From Begonia masoniana (lineage: Eukaryota > Streptophyta > Magnoliopsida > Cucurbitales > Begoniaceae): DNA of 64,000 nt. The position numbers and the translations under genes were made by a program. This document shows, in pieces, positions 24,887 through 38,799 of this stretch. The stretch's first letter is position 1. The number at the start of each line of letters is the position of its first letter. The notes beneath the pieces are model-generated. The model did not search any database, was not told where the DNA came from, and saw nothing but the letters and a program-made list of their open reading frames with translations. The stretch lies in contig CM039510.1 in assembly GCA_022432975.1 (NCBI GenBank), positions 32,916,454 to 32,980,453 of the forward strand, written 5' to 3'.

Positions 24887-25143
24887 GATTCAGATTCAGA
24901 TTCAGATTCAGATTCAGATTCAGATTCAGATTCAGATTCAGATTCAGATTCAGATTCAGATTCAGATTCAGATTCAGATTCAGATTCAGATTCAGATTCA
25001 GATTCAGATTCAGATTCAGATTCAGATTCAGATTCAGATTCAGATTCAGATTCAGATTCAGATTCAGATTCAGATTCAGATTCAGATTCAGATTCAGATT
25101 CAGATTCAGATTCAGATTCAGATTCAGATTCAGATTCAGATTC
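24887..25143. repeat. Second (CAGATT)n array, about 43 units
   Basis: The same hexamer at the end of the second internal LTR copy, followed by the normal LTR continuation ATGCAGATAACAGATTACG. Confidence 0.95.
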
Positions 25144-26396
25144 ATGCAGATAACAGATTACGTAGATTCATTTCGTTCGTTCTCTTAAACATATGCTTTA
25201 ACAGACGTGATGCATGAGCAGTCAAATGCATAAAGTAAACAACCAATATGTGTACCATCAAGACGATAAACAAACATAATCTATAAACGACTAACCTAAC
25301 TACCCAACCAAAAATAATTTAAACAAACGCATCACCAAAACTCCTCGAGACGACTTCGACGTACGGTGTAGGCCAATCGGCCAGAGAAGATCACGAGAAC
25401 TTACCTCGTGTCCGTTGCAGCTCAAACTCCGTCCACGAGCGTTGTTTACCTAAGCAATTTCACCAAATTGTCGTTAAAACGAGTTTAAACCGTTAAATGT
25501 CCAATTCAACGAAACCTTGACTAAGGACATTCCTTAAAGCTCTAATTTGATTTACTAATGCATTTTAGCGAACATTACACATTCTGTATTTCAAAACCTC
25601 AATTAACGATCATTTTCCACAAACTCGAAAATCCTAAAATTTTAACATTCTCGAAAATCAATCTAACTACGTCCAATAACGTTCAATACGTTCAATATAT
25701 ACTTAATGACGGCAAACCTATCAATTTCGAACCTTAAATCGCATTTTTAACGGAAACCCTAAACGAAAACCTAATTGTTTAAACTCTGTAAAAGTCGAAA
25801 TAAACTTTACTAAAACCTTAGAATCGTACCTAGGATCGGGATTGGGGAAGAAATCGCGAAGAATCGAGACGATCAGAGGACGAATCGGAGGTCGGAAGTC
25901 GAAGGAATCGTCGACGGCAGAGAGAGCTTCCCTCTCTGGTTTTCTCGCGCAGCAGGGAAGAAATGAGGAAGAAAGAAGATTATTGATATTTTATAATTTT
26001 GATTTGGCAATTTACCATTTTGCCCTTGCATTGTTTTTATATTCGTTTCGTCGTTTGTTTCGTTAATTAACTAGCTATTCGGTTTCACCAAATCTCCTTA
26101 TTTCACCAACAAGTCCAACTTATTATTTGGGATTTATTAAAACCGTCCGTTCTCAATTCGGACCTCATTTACTATTTTTACTAAAACGTCCATTATATTA
26201 CGAGAAATGTAATTACTCGAAATATAATGTTATTACTCCGAAAATTCTCGTAATTTTCCTAAACTTCCAATTAATCGTTAGGATTCTAATAACGCTTTCT
26301 TTTCGTAAAACGGACTTGATTTGACATATTTACGAAAATACCATTATATAATAAAATAATATAATAATATTCAGAAAAGCTGGGTGTTACACATGT

Positions 26397-26760
26397 ACTC
26401 TTTTTGCGCCTGTTCCTTTATAAGCCTCACTTATACCTCCTGTCCACTTGAATGTAATGTAAAGTAATGTTCATGCATAGCACGTGCATAACTTTGCATT
26501 GTATGATCTTACTGAGCTCTTGACTCATAGTTCAACTCCCTGTTGTAGGTACGGATCGCACGGATGAGGACTCTGAGTCTCAGGCCGATGTGTAGGCACA
26601 GTTGGCGGGATGAGCTGGCGGGGTTTGTTGCGGAAGTCAAACGCATTTTTGACCTGTGGGGTGATGTTTTGAAGTGTATGTCATGGTTGTATAGTTTTTG
26701 GGATCTAGGTGATGTATAGGCTTCCTGTCGATGTTTTAAAACCTCTGTTTTGATTGTTGT
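26397..26760 (+). repeat. 3' LTR of element A, middle piece
   Basis: Continues the A LTR after the B insertion (the TSD copy CATGT is 26392-26396). It matches about 10600-10980 of the 5' LTR and ends in GTTGT (26756-26760), the target duplication of element C. Confidence 0.92.
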
Positions 26761-29700
26761 TGTAACACCCGGTATTTTCCGTGTAATTATTTTCCCCGAA
26801 TAATTAAGCGGATTACTCTAATATTAATGCAATGACTATTTTTAATGAAAATGTCGGAGTGTTCAATTGAATGAGAGTGATTGTAGAACAAATTCGACGA
26901 ACTAAATAGAAATTTAGTCAAAAACCAATGGAAGGGCAAATTAGGAAGAAATTAAGGTTGGTGGGAGAAATCAAATGGATGATTGACACTTGGCAAACTT
27001 GTGGAAGAAGACAAGCCATGTATTCCATTTCCTTCTCTTCCTCCTACGTGAGACTTTTCCCTCTCTGCTCTCTCTCATTTCCCTCTCTGCTTCTCTCTTT
27101 TGGAAGAAGAAAACCAACGCAAGGAGTTTCTTCCTTCTCTGATTTTCCTCCTGCTTTTCGGTCTAAGGTAATCATCTTAGATAGAAAATTTTTTTTTAGC
27201 TTATTTATTTGCTAGTTTCGTGATGTTTAGGGTTAATGTCCGTTTATGCATGCTATAGGTTCGTGAACCACAGTGCTCGTACGTTCAAGCTTGCTGCATT
27301 TCGGACCACAGGTAAGTTCATACCCGTAGGTTGGCCCTTAAGGCCCTACATCACGGAGGTACTAGGTATTTCTGTTCTGTAGGGTTGTTTTCGGGTAGAA
27401 GGATTAGAGTTATGTTCTGTGTTTCCCTCCTGTTATGTTTCTGTTGTCTTAATTGTTGTTATCTGCTGTTTAAGTTGAAGAACGGTACTCGATCATGCAT
27501 ACCGTTTTTCACGAAAGTTCATGCCAAAACCTTATAGTCTATACACTATTTGAAACGAAAACAAGATAAATCTGACTGAAAGGGACAGGTTGAAGTGCGT
27601 GGACGGGGACTGGCCTCCAGATCTGTTTCTGTACTTACTGTATTAACTGTTTGTGTCTGATAGTGCACCCACTGTTCGCCAGTTCCCCTATAGCCAGCCA
27701 CGTACACCCCTCTGCCACTGAAACGTAATGTTCTGTTCTGGCACTGTATTCTGAAAACCGCATGCATAGCTAATTGCATTACTGCATATTGTTATGTTCT
27801 TACTGAGTTTTAGAAGACTCCTAGGTGAACTCTCTGATGTAGGTACTGAAACCCAAAAAATGAGGACTTTGTGCCTCATCTGATGAATAGGTGGCGGGAT
27901 GGTTCGAGCTCTCCGGGGGTTGTTTTGCTACAGCCAACACTGTTCACGTTTTGCATCTACCGATCACTGTTCACGTTTTGCATCTACCGATCACTGTTCA
28001 CGTTTTGCATCTACCGATCACTGTTCACGTTTTGCATCTACCGATCACTGTTCACGTTTTGCATCTACCGATCACTGTTCACGTTTTGCATCTACCGATC
28101 ACTGTTCACGTTTTGCATCTACCGATCACTGTTCACGTTTTGCATCCACCGATCACTGTTCACGTTTTGCATCTACCGATCACTGTTCACGTTTTGCATC
28201 CACCGATCACTGTTCACGTTTTGCATCTACCGATCACTGTTCACGTTTTGCATCTACCGATCACTGTTCACGTTTTGCATCTACCGATCACTGTTCACGT
28301 TTTGCATCTACCGATCACTGTTCACGTTTTGCATCTACCGATCACTGTTCACGTTTTGCATCTACCGATCACTGTTCACGTTTTGCATCTACCGATCACT
28401 GTTCACGTTTTGCATCTACCGATCACTGTTCACGTTTTGCATCTACCGATCACTGTTCACGTTTTGCATCTACCGATCACTGTTCACGTTTTGCATCTAC
28501 CGATCACTGTTCACGTTTTGCATCTACCGATCACTGTTCACGTTTTGCATCTACCGATCACTGTTCACGTTTTGCATCTACCGATCACTGTTCACGTTTT
28601 GCATCTACCGATCACTGTTCACGTTTTGCATCTACCGATCACTGTTCACGTTTTGCATCTACCGATCACTGTTCACGTTTTGCATCTACCGATCACTGTT
28701 CACGTTTTGCATCTACCGATCACTGTTCACGTTTTGCATCCACCGATCACTGTTCACGTTTTGCATCTACCGATCACTGTTCACGTTTTGCTTCTACCGA
28801 TCACTGTTCACGTTTTGCTTCTACCAATCACTGTTCACGTTTTGCATCCACCGATCACTGTTCACGTTTTGCATCTACCGATCACTGTTCACGTTTTGCA
28901 TCTACCGATCACTGTTCACGTTTTGCATCTACCGATCACTGTTCACGTTTTGCATCTACCGATCACTGTTCACGTTTTGCATCCACCGATCACTGTTCAC
29001 GTTTTGCATCCACCGATCACTGTTCACGTTTTGCATCTACCGATCACTGTTCACGTTTTGCATCTACCGATCACTGTTCACGTTTTGCATCTACCGATCA
29101 CTGTTCACGTTTTGCATCTACCGATCACTGTTCACGTTTTGCATCCACCGATCACTGTTCACGTTTTGCATCCACCGATCACTGTTCACGTTTTGCATCT
29201 ACCGATCACTGTTCACGTTTTGCATCTACCGATCACTGTTCACGTTTTGCATCTACCGATCACTGTTCACGTTTTGCATCCACCGATCACTGTTCACGTT
29301 TTGCATCTACCGATCACTGTTCACGTTTTGCATCCACCGATCACTGTTCACGTTTTGCATCTACCGATCACTGTTCACGTTTTGCATCTACCGATCACTG
29401 TTCACGTTTTGCATCTACCGATCACTGTTCACGTTTTGCATCTACCGATCACTGTTCACGTTTTGCATCTACCGATCACTGTTCACGTTTTGCATCCACC
29501 GATCACTGTTCACGTTTTGCATCCACCGATCACTGTTCACGTTTTGCATCTACCGATCACTGTTCACGTTTTGCATCTACCGATCACTGTTCACGTTTTG
29601 CATCCACCGATCACTGTTCACGTTTTGCATCTACCGATCACTGTTCACGTTTTGCATCTACCGATCACTGTTCACGTTTTGCATCCACCGATCACTGTTC

Positions 29701-31894
29701 ACGTTTTGCATCTACCGATCACTGTTCACGTTTTGCATCTACCGATCACTGTTCACGTTTTGCATCTACCGATCACTGTTCACGTTTTGCATCTACCGAT
29801 CACTGTTCACGTTTTGCATCTACCGATCACTGTTCACGTTTTGCATCCACCGATCACTGTTCACGTTTTGCATCTACCGATCACTGTTCACGTTTTGCAT
29901 CTACCGATCACTGTTCACGTTTTGCATCTACCGATCACTGTTCACGTTTTGCATCTACCGATCACTGTTCACGTTTTGCATCTACCGATCACTGTTCACG
30001 TTTTGCATCTACCGATCACTGTTCACGTTTTGCATCTACCGATCACTGTTCACGTTTTGCATCTACCGATCACTGTTCACGTTTTGCATCTACCGATCAC
30101 TGTTCACGTTTTGCATCTACCGATCACTGTTCACGTTTTGCATCTACCGATCACTGTTCACGTTTTGCATCTACCGATCACTGTTCACGTTTTGCATCCA
30201 CCGATCACTGTTCACGTTTTGCATCTACCGATCACTGTTCACGTTTTGCATCTACCGATCACTGTTCACGTTTTGCATCCACCGATCACTGTTCACGTTT
30301 TGCATCTACCGATCACTGTTCACGTTTTGCATCTACCGATCACTGTTCACGTTTTGCATCTACCGATCACTGTTCACGTTTTGCATCTACCGATCACTGT
30401 TCACGTTTTGCATCTACCGATCACTGTTCACGTTTTGCATCTACCGATCACTGTTCACGTTTTGCATCTACCGATCACTGTTCACGTTTTGCATCCACCG
30501 ATCACTGTTCACGTTTTGCATCTACCGATCACTGTTCACGTTTTGCATCTACCGATCACTGTTCACGTTTTGCATCTACCGATCACTGTTCACGTTTTGC
30601 ATCCACCGATCACTGTTCACGTTTTGCATCTACCGATCACTGTTCACGTTTTGCATCTACCGATCACTGTTCACGTTTTGCATCTACCGATCACTGTTCA
30701 CGTTTTGCATCTACCGATCACTGTTCACGTTTTGCATCCACCGATCACTGTTCACGTTTTGCATCTACCGATCACTGTTCACGTTTTGCATCTACCGATC
30801 ACTGTTCACGTTTTGCATCTACCGATCACTGTTCACGTTTTGCATCTACCGATCACTGTTCACGTTTTGCATCCACCGATCACTGTTCACGTTTTGCATC
30901 TACCGATCACTGTTCACGTTTTGCATCTACCGATCACTGTTCACGTTTTGCATCTACCGATCACTGTTCACGTTTTGCATCCACCGATCACTGTTCACGT
31001 TTTGCATCTACCGATCACTGTTCACGTTTTGCATCTACCGATCACTGTTCACGTTTTGCATCTACCGATCACTGTTCACGTTTTGCATCTACCGATCACT
31101 GTTCACGTTTTGCATCTACCGATCACTGTTCACGTTTTGCATCTACCGATCACTGTTCACGTTTTGCATCTACCGATCACTGTTCACGTTTTGCATCCAC
31201 CGATCACTGTTCACGTTTTGCATCTACCGATCACTGTTCACGTTTTGCATCTACCGATCACTGTTCACGTTTTGCATCTACCGATCACTGTTCACGTTTT
31301 GCATCTACCGATCACTGTTCACGTTTTGCATCTACCGATCACTGTTCACGTTTTGCATCCACCGATCACTGTTCACGTTTTGCATCCACCGATCACTGTT
31401 CACGTTTTGCATCTACCGATCACTGTTCACGTTTTGCATCTACCGATCACTGTTCACGTTTTGCTTCTACCAATCACTGTTCACGTTTTGCATCTACCGA
31501 TCACTGTTCACGTTTTGCATCTATCGATCACTGTTCACGTTTTGCATCCACCTATTACTGTTCACGTTTTGCATCCACTGATCACTGTTCACGTTTTGCA
31601 TCCACCGATCACTGTTCACTTTTGTCATATTCACTTCATCCACTGTTTACATCTTCCGGTTTCAAAGTATCATCCCAGTTTAATTTGATCTACTGCCCAA
31701 CAGTAATCTGCTTTTGAAAAACCAAGTCTTCCGCCAGTCTAAGTCTTCCGCCTACGTCTTCCTGTTTTAATCTGAAAAGCTTTAAGGGTTTGTTTTTAAA
31801 AGCTCAGTCGGTTTATAAAAAAAAAATAGTCCCCGTTTCTGTAAATGTACCGGAGTGACGGCTCTCGGACCCCGATCGGGTTGGGGCTGTCACA
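26761..31894 (+). repeat. 5' LTR of element C (5134 bp)
   Basis: Starts TGTAACACCCGGTATTTTCC and ends GGTTGGGGCTGTCACA. The first 1.1 kb match the 3' LTR from 44443. About 600 bp present in the 3' LTR (about 45560-46140) are missing here, where the sequence passes straight into the minisatellite (27939-31619). Confidence 0.93.
27939..31619 (+). repeat. 27-bp minisatellite, about 136 units, in the 5' LTR of C
   Basis: Tandem units with core ACTGTTCACGTTTTGC followed by ATCTACCGATC. The main variant is T/C in ATCTACC/ATCCACC; a few CTTCTACC units cluster near 28790-28820 and 31460. Unit length is a multiple of three and no sense frame has a stop, so all three plus frames stay open for about 1240-1270 codons, while every minus frame has a stop in each unit. 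These frames are repeat artefacts, not proteins. Confidence 0.97.
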
Positions 31895-31898
31895 ATTA

Positions 31899-31910
31899 TG
31901 GTATCAGAGA
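31899..31910 (+). promoter_or_regulatory. Primer-binding site of element C
   Basis: TGGTATCAGAGA lies four bases after the 5' LTR and matches tRNA-iMet at its first eleven bases. The final bases diverge from the usual GCC. Confidence 0.88.
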
Positions 31911-32053
31911 GATAAGGTTTTAAAACCGATTCTGTGAAATGTCTGACTGCGCAACCCGCCACGTGAGATCGCTTCACCAACTGTAAGTGTTTAAATTCCT
32001 GTCAAAGTTCTGTTTATTAAATTAGGTTATTCTGTTTATAGGGTTTATTAGAA

Positions 32054-33805
32054 ATGGTGAGAGGACATCAAGAAGAGTCAAGCGAAAGTTCTCGAGCCAT
32101 TGACCGACTGACCGAACTGGTGGGTGCACAGTCATGCATGGTTGAACGCATGATGGCCAGAGAAGATGATAGAAACAATAACCATGGGAATAACAATCGT
32201 GATAATGCGCCGCGGGACAACAGTGGAGACAGATTCCGGCGACTCCAGCCGCCTGTATTTGATGGAATGTCTACTGACCCGACCCGTGCTGAAACTTGGA
32301 TTCGAGCTATGGAGAAGATGTTCAGTTATGCAGAAGTAGAAGACAGCAAGAAAGTTATTTACGCCGCGTTCTATCTCACCGAAAGTGCGGGATTTTGGTG
32401 GGACACAGTGCAGTCCACTACCGTAGCATTAAGCTGGGAAGGGTTCAAGAGAATCTTCTACGAGAAATACTTTGATCGTGGAATAATGAAGGAGAAATTG
32501 CTTGAATTCTCTCGGCTACGACAGTATGGATCAGTGGTTGAATATGTTCAGAAATTTGAGTCATTATCCCGATATGCAACACACCTGGTGGCCACCGATG
32601 AGAACAAGGTACACCAGTTCATTCAAGGGTTAAAGATGGACCTTCTGCGAGGAATCACAACCGGAGGGTTTGATGAGGCACCATATGTGAAGGTGGTGGC
32701 CAAGGCTTATCAATTAGAGGCCTTAGAAATGAAGTCCCAGAGACAGAGAGATCCACCAAGAGGGATTATTAGAAATGTTCCTCAACAACAACAACAGCAA
32801 CAGCAAAGAGGCCAAAATTTTCAACCTCAGCAGCAACAAAACAGGGGCATTAAGAGGCCCAATGAGACCATCACTTACCCAGACAAAGGGAAGAGACCGA
32901 TGGGAGATCCTCAGCTCATCGTATGCCCACGATGCCAGAAAAGTCACAAGGGTGAATGCAGGCTTCTTACGGGTGGCTGCTTCCGATGTGGCAAAGGAGG
33001 CCATCACGTCCGTGATTGCCCGATACCCGACACGAGACAAAATCAGGCCTTGCCAAGAGTCTTTGCAATGATGGAGGACGTTGATGATGCTGATCTGCAC
33101 ACAGCAATTACAGGTACAATTTTGGTGTGTGACATACCTGCATATACTTTGTTAGACACGGGGGCCACTCATTCATTTGTGGCCATGGACTTTGCGGGTA
33201 GGGAGAACTTGTGCCTTGCATCGTCAGATCAGCCCTACAGTGTTATGCTACCATCCGGAGAGTTTATGCACTCCGAGCAGGCAGTGCAGGGTGATATAGT
33301 GTCAGTTGGAGACCAGAAATTGTATGCCAATCTTATCGTCATCGGTATGAAAGGATACGAAGTGATTCTGGCGATGGACTGGCTATTTAGACATCATGCC
33401 ACCATCGACTGTAGGTCGGGGCTCGTGACTTTTAAGCGCCCGAACGAAGTAGAGTTCTCCTATCAGGCAATACCAAAGAAACATAGTATGCCTGTCATAT
33501 CCACCTTGAAAGCTCAACAGCTGATGAGGTCAGGAGGTGTCGGATTCCTTGCCCACGTAGTAGATGTTCAAAAACAAGGTGAGGTGGAACTTCAAAACAT
33601 TCCGATAGTTCGAGACTTCTCAGAGGTCTTCCTGGATGACTTACTGGGATTGCCACCTGATCGTGAGATCGAGTTCGAGATCGATGTGTATCCTGGTGCT
33701 GAACCAGTATCAAAGAATCCGTACCGTATGGCACCGATTGAGCTGAAGGAATTGAAGGCTCAGCTGAAAGAGTTGGTGGACAAGGGTTTTGTGCGCCCCA
33801 GTTTC
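32054..33805 (+). pseudogene. gag-protease-RT start of element C, cut by element D
   Basis: The first 584 codons of the polyprotein. Gag core: residues about 60-230 (FWWDTVQSTT, FYEKYFD, YGSVVEYVQKFESLSRY), then a poly-Gln linker. Zinc knuckles follow: CPRCQKSHKGEC and CFRCGKGGHHVRDC (residues about 309-322). The aspartic protease has LLDTGATHSFV at about residue 366. The RT N-terminus ([17 protein letters not shown]) runs to codon 584 (TTC, ending 33805), where D begins. Downstream, 41715 continues in the same frame after one TSD copy, so only the insertion interrupts the gene. The start is the ATG at 32054, matching MVRG in element A. Confidence 0.93.
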
Positions 33806-35076
33806 TGACGTGCCTCGGGGGCCCGTTACAAGATCACAAACCCGGGCACAAAATTTAACTGTTCAATGTTCTAACGACTTGTCTCTTTTTGCAGGTTTCG
33901 ATTCACTCATGGACTTCACTTGGGAGCCGACTATGGAGGATGAGGAGAAGCCTTGCCATGTCATCCATTGGAGCATTTGCACGGAGCTTGAGGACAGCCC
34001 TATGGGAATTTGTCTTCCCGGGCCTTGAAATTGTAATTTTTATTTTTCAAACTCATTGGCATACATTAGCCTTTTTGTAAGGATTTATAAATTGCATTTC
34101 ATGCATTAGATTGTGTGGTTAGGACTAGATGTATGGTGGTGGATTTGGGTTGGAGGAAGTTTAACAAAATATTCAAAGGAAAAGGCCCTACAATAAATGA
34201 AGCCCAATGGAAGCCTTGGCCCAAAGAAGAGCCCACAAAAAAGGTATAATTTTGCAAGTACAAAAGTTAGTGGCAACATGGATTGATGATGTGGCAAGAT
34301 TCCCTCCATTGATCCATTTAGGCATGGCATTCATCTCCTCCCTAGGATGTGTGCTTGTTTGCCTTGATCTTGGCCATCCATCCTTTTTGATCCAAGGGCC
34401 CTAATCCACCTAGGACTTCTATAAATGCATGGTATTAGTGTTTGTAAACAACTTTTTGCCAAATCAATATACTACTATTTCCCTAAATCTCCCAAATTCC
34501 TTTGGTGATTTTTCCTTGGTTCTTTGAACCAAGAGGAGTTAGCCTCCATTGCTAGCCTAGCTTGGGTTGCTAGGTTAGCTCTTAATCATTCCCTCATCTT
34601 CTCCCTTGGGAGTTGAAACGAGGACGAAAATCCCCGGCCTACGGTGGTCGTTTTCTTCACGGAAAACGTGTATCCGGGAGCTTAACCCGTAAGCTCACTC
34701 CTCGGATCCACTAAGGGTATTTCTTTACTTTTATTGTCCTCACTTTGCACACAAATCACCCCTTTACATTTCGGTTCCACCATAACACCCACTCTCACTT
34801 TTATATTTATTGTCATTTTCTTTATTTCTTGCTTTATATTGTCTTTCCTCTTCTAATATCTATTGCCTTCTCTTTCTTTTAATTTCTTTGCATATTTCTT
34901 CTCTACAACAATATATATATATTCGGTCATAATGCTAATATTTTCCTGGTTCCTTTCTTTTAATTTTAGTATTTTCTTTCATTTATTCAAGTATTATTCA
35001 CTAGCACACAACCGAACACAAATCTAGCGTATTCGTGGGTCGTACACGGGCCCCTTTTCTAAGGGACCCCGTGTCA
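33806..35076 (+). repeat. 5' LTR of element D
   Basis: Starts TGACGTGCCTCGGGGG and ends GGGACCCCGTGTCA. From its first base it contains an open frame (to TGA 34026-34028) that in the 3' position would encode the last 73 or so residues of the polyprotein, starting DVPRGPVTRSQTRAQ. Confidence 0.93.
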
Positions 35077-35078
35077 AG

Positions 35079-35092
35079 TGGTATCAGAGCCA
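35079..35092 (+). promoter_or_regulatory. Primer-binding site of element D
   Basis: TGGTATCAGAGCCA, a match to initiator tRNA-Met, lies two bases after the 5' LTR. Confidence 0.92.
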
Positions 35093-36290
35093 CAAGGCTT
35101 CCCTTATGGTTTTAGTGCCTTGACAATAGTCAAAATTCGGCACAAAACCGGGATAGCGGCTCTTTTAAATTTCCGCATTAACCTTCTATATATTTGTGCT
35201 AACTTTGAGTTATTTTGTGCTAATTCTATTTTTATATTTTACTACCATTATTTTTGCTATATTATTACTTGTTCTAATATGGAAAAATATGGTGAACAAT
35301 CCTACAAGAAAACGCACAAGGTATAGCTCACAAATCTCTTAGTTTCCTTTCCTTATTTTTTCGGTTTTCTTCTCTTTCTTGTACCACGATTCTTCCCTTT
35401 TATTTTGCTTCATTATAATCCCTATTTTGCCATGAATCTAAGCCGAAACTCTGCTGAAATTTTGGTAGAAAAGTAAGTATAAAAATCGGCCTAAGGAAAT
35501 TGCAAAACGGTTATATATTGTGCACAATCTTCAAGGTTTTCTCTTTATCTTTAGCCACGATTTTTCTTGCATCTCTTTTATCATTTGAGCTTTATTTTAG
35601 CACTTGATTATTGTCCAATCCTTATATTAATATTCTGGAAATTTTGGTGTTTCAACTCGGCTTAGATCTATTGCTATCGAAAAATCGGAGTATTGTTGAA
35701 ATTATCGCTTTAATTTTGTTTCTTTTGTCAAGCTCTAAATTGTCTAATATTTTTGCTGGTTATTGCTCATGTTTTAGTTCATTAACTTGCCTAATATGTG
35801 CTGTTAAATGAGTGCACGAAAGTGGTTTAAAAGAATTTAGCAAAAGCATGAATTAACGTAGCAAATAGAGCTAGACATTAGATTAAAAAAAAAAAAATTC
35901 TGCTATATTTGACTTAAATTCCAGCATGTTATTTCGACTTAAATGATATTCTAAATTTTATTAGTTGCTGTTTTTAGAGTTAATTAGTTGTTATGAATAT
36001 TACTTTAAGTGATCCTTAGTTAAAGTTGACAACTTGATTGAAATTTCTTGAAAATTTGTGATGAAAATGGTTTAATGAAAATGTTCATTTCTTGATTGTG
36101 TTATTGAGTGTTTATTGCAATTACTAAGTTGTTGGACTAATTAGCATGATCCCTATTTTTCATTGTTGTCTTAGTTAAGATTATTCCTTAGTGCTTAAAA
36201 TTGTCTAAGACATTAAGAAGATAACAATCACACAAATCTAGGGAAAATTTACTTAGACAAGAATTTTAATTTTTAATTACCCACTCAATC
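35093..36290 (+). other. Untranslated leader of element D
   Basis: About 1.2 kb of AT-rich sequence between primer site and gag ATG with no long frame. It would hold the packaging signal; no specific motif is recognised. Confidence 0.7.
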
Positions 36291-38295
36291 ATGACTAACC
36301 GTAGTGGACTCAATCGTGAATCACCACACCAAGAATCACATCAAGCTAGGGATACTCCCCCACCCGAACACATCCGTTACGAAGGAGAAACTAGCTCACC
36401 AGGAGGCATGCAAGGACAAATTGATGCCTTAACAAGCATAGTTAATAGCCTTGCCCAACAAGTCCAAACAATGCTAAATAACCCTCCTCGTAGAGATTTT
36501 CATGAACGTGTTCCTTCTCAAGAGACCTCCTCTAGGGTTATCCCCGAACGTCCTAGGCGTAGAGCAACTTTTCAACCACCCATAGACGAAGAGGAATGGG
36601 ATGAACCCCAAAGAAGGAGACCACGTCATTTTAACTCGGAGGATGATATTTGGACGGGAGATGATGAAGAGTACCGACCTAATCGTCGTAGGGACAACGA
36701 CGACCTCCGAAATGTTAAGATGTCAATTCCCCCTTTCAATGGAGCTTGTGACGGACACACATATCTTGATTGGGTTGATAAGGTAGAGAGAGTTTTTGAA
36801 TGTCACGACTATTCTGATCGAGTCAAAATCCAACTCGCCTCTCTTGAACTAACGGGCCATGCCGCATTATGGTGGTCCAACCTTAGAAACCAAAGAATGC
36901 GAATTTTAGGATACCCCGTCTCAACCTGGAATTCCATGAAAGGCGAAATGCACAAGAGATTCGTTCCCCGACATTACAAACACGAACTCTTCCATCAACT
37001 TCACAACCTCAAACAAAATTCTCTCTCGGTCGATGAGTTTATCACGGAATTTGAGACTCTCAATATGCGTTGTGCTATTGATGAGCCTGAAGAGCAACTC
37101 ATCGCGAGATTCATTCGAGGTCTGAACCGTGATATTGGAGACGCGGTTGAAGTTCAACAATTACAAACCATGGACATGGTCATTCAACTTGCCCTTACAG
37201 TGGAAAGACAACTCAAACGAAAACGCAAGACCAACTTCCCAACTAAATTTCCACCTAGGCACTTAGATCAAGACAAGCCCAAACCTCTATGGAAGAACGA
37301 AGAGAAAAGGCCCATTAACCGTAATTGGCCACCTAAAACCCCATTCAACCAAAACAAACCCTCTCCTACGGACAAAAATCAATCAAACCCTCCTAAAGGA
37401 CTAAGAGCCCGTGATGTCCAATGCTACAAGTGCTTAGGCAAGGGACACTACGCAAATGAATGTTCTAACCGTCGAGTGATGGTTATCAAGGAGTCAACCG
37501 GAGAGTGGGAGAGTGAGAACGATGAAGGTCAATACCTCGATAAGGAAGTAGGAGAAGAGGTTGATGATGAGAGCGAGCACGAGTCGGATGAGTGTGCTGC
37601 TCAAGACGGACCACTTTTAATGGTGATTAGAAGATCCCTTGTCTCTAAAAACGTTGAGGAGGACTGCCAACGCGAAAACATTTTTCAAAGTAGATGTGCA
37701 GTCAAAGATAAAGTATGTTCGGTGATTATAGATAGTGGAAGTTGCGTTAACGTAGCTTCCCAAGATATGGTTAACAAGCTTGGATTGGAGTCGACAAACC
37801 ACCCTAAACCATATAAATTGAGATGGTTGGATGATAGAGATGACATTAAAGTGACCAAACAAGTAACTATTAATTTTACTATTGGAAAATATAAGGATTC
37901 GGTTACTTGCGATGTCGTGGCGATGAAAGCGAGTCATCTTCTATTAGGACGACCATGGCTCTATGACCGTAGGGTACATTATGATGGTTACCTCAACAAC
38001 TATAGTTTGAAATTCGGCGGTAGAAATATCAAATTACTTCCTATGACCCCTGAACAAATTGCTCATGATGATGCGCTTAGGAAGGAGGAAAAGACTAAAG
38101 AAAATCTTTTGTTGACCAAAAAGGGATTAAGGGCTGCTGTGACTAAGGGAAAAACGGTGATTCTTGTTTTATTTAGGGACCGAATTATGGAGCTTGGAGA
38201 GATTCCCTTACAGATTCAAAACCTACTTAAGACTTATCAAGATGTTTTTCCTGAAGAACTACCCCCTGGACTACCCCCGATTAGAGGAATAGAAC

Positions 38296-38799
<504 letters not shown>

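Noticed and set aside
23987..25217. Asp-Ser, Ile-Gln, Glu-Ser and Asn-Leu repeat proteins
   Set aside because: All are readings of the CAGATT array in different frames and strands.
27871..31717. Three overlapping frames of about 1240-1270 codons made of nonapeptide repeats
   Set aside because: Stop-free minisatellite units of 27 bp inside an LTR; all three frames are equally open and no domain is present.
35611..35811. Hydrophobic 66-codon frame in the D leader as an envelope-like gene
   Set aside because: Short, AT-rich by composition, and upstream of gag, where no envelope gene would lie.
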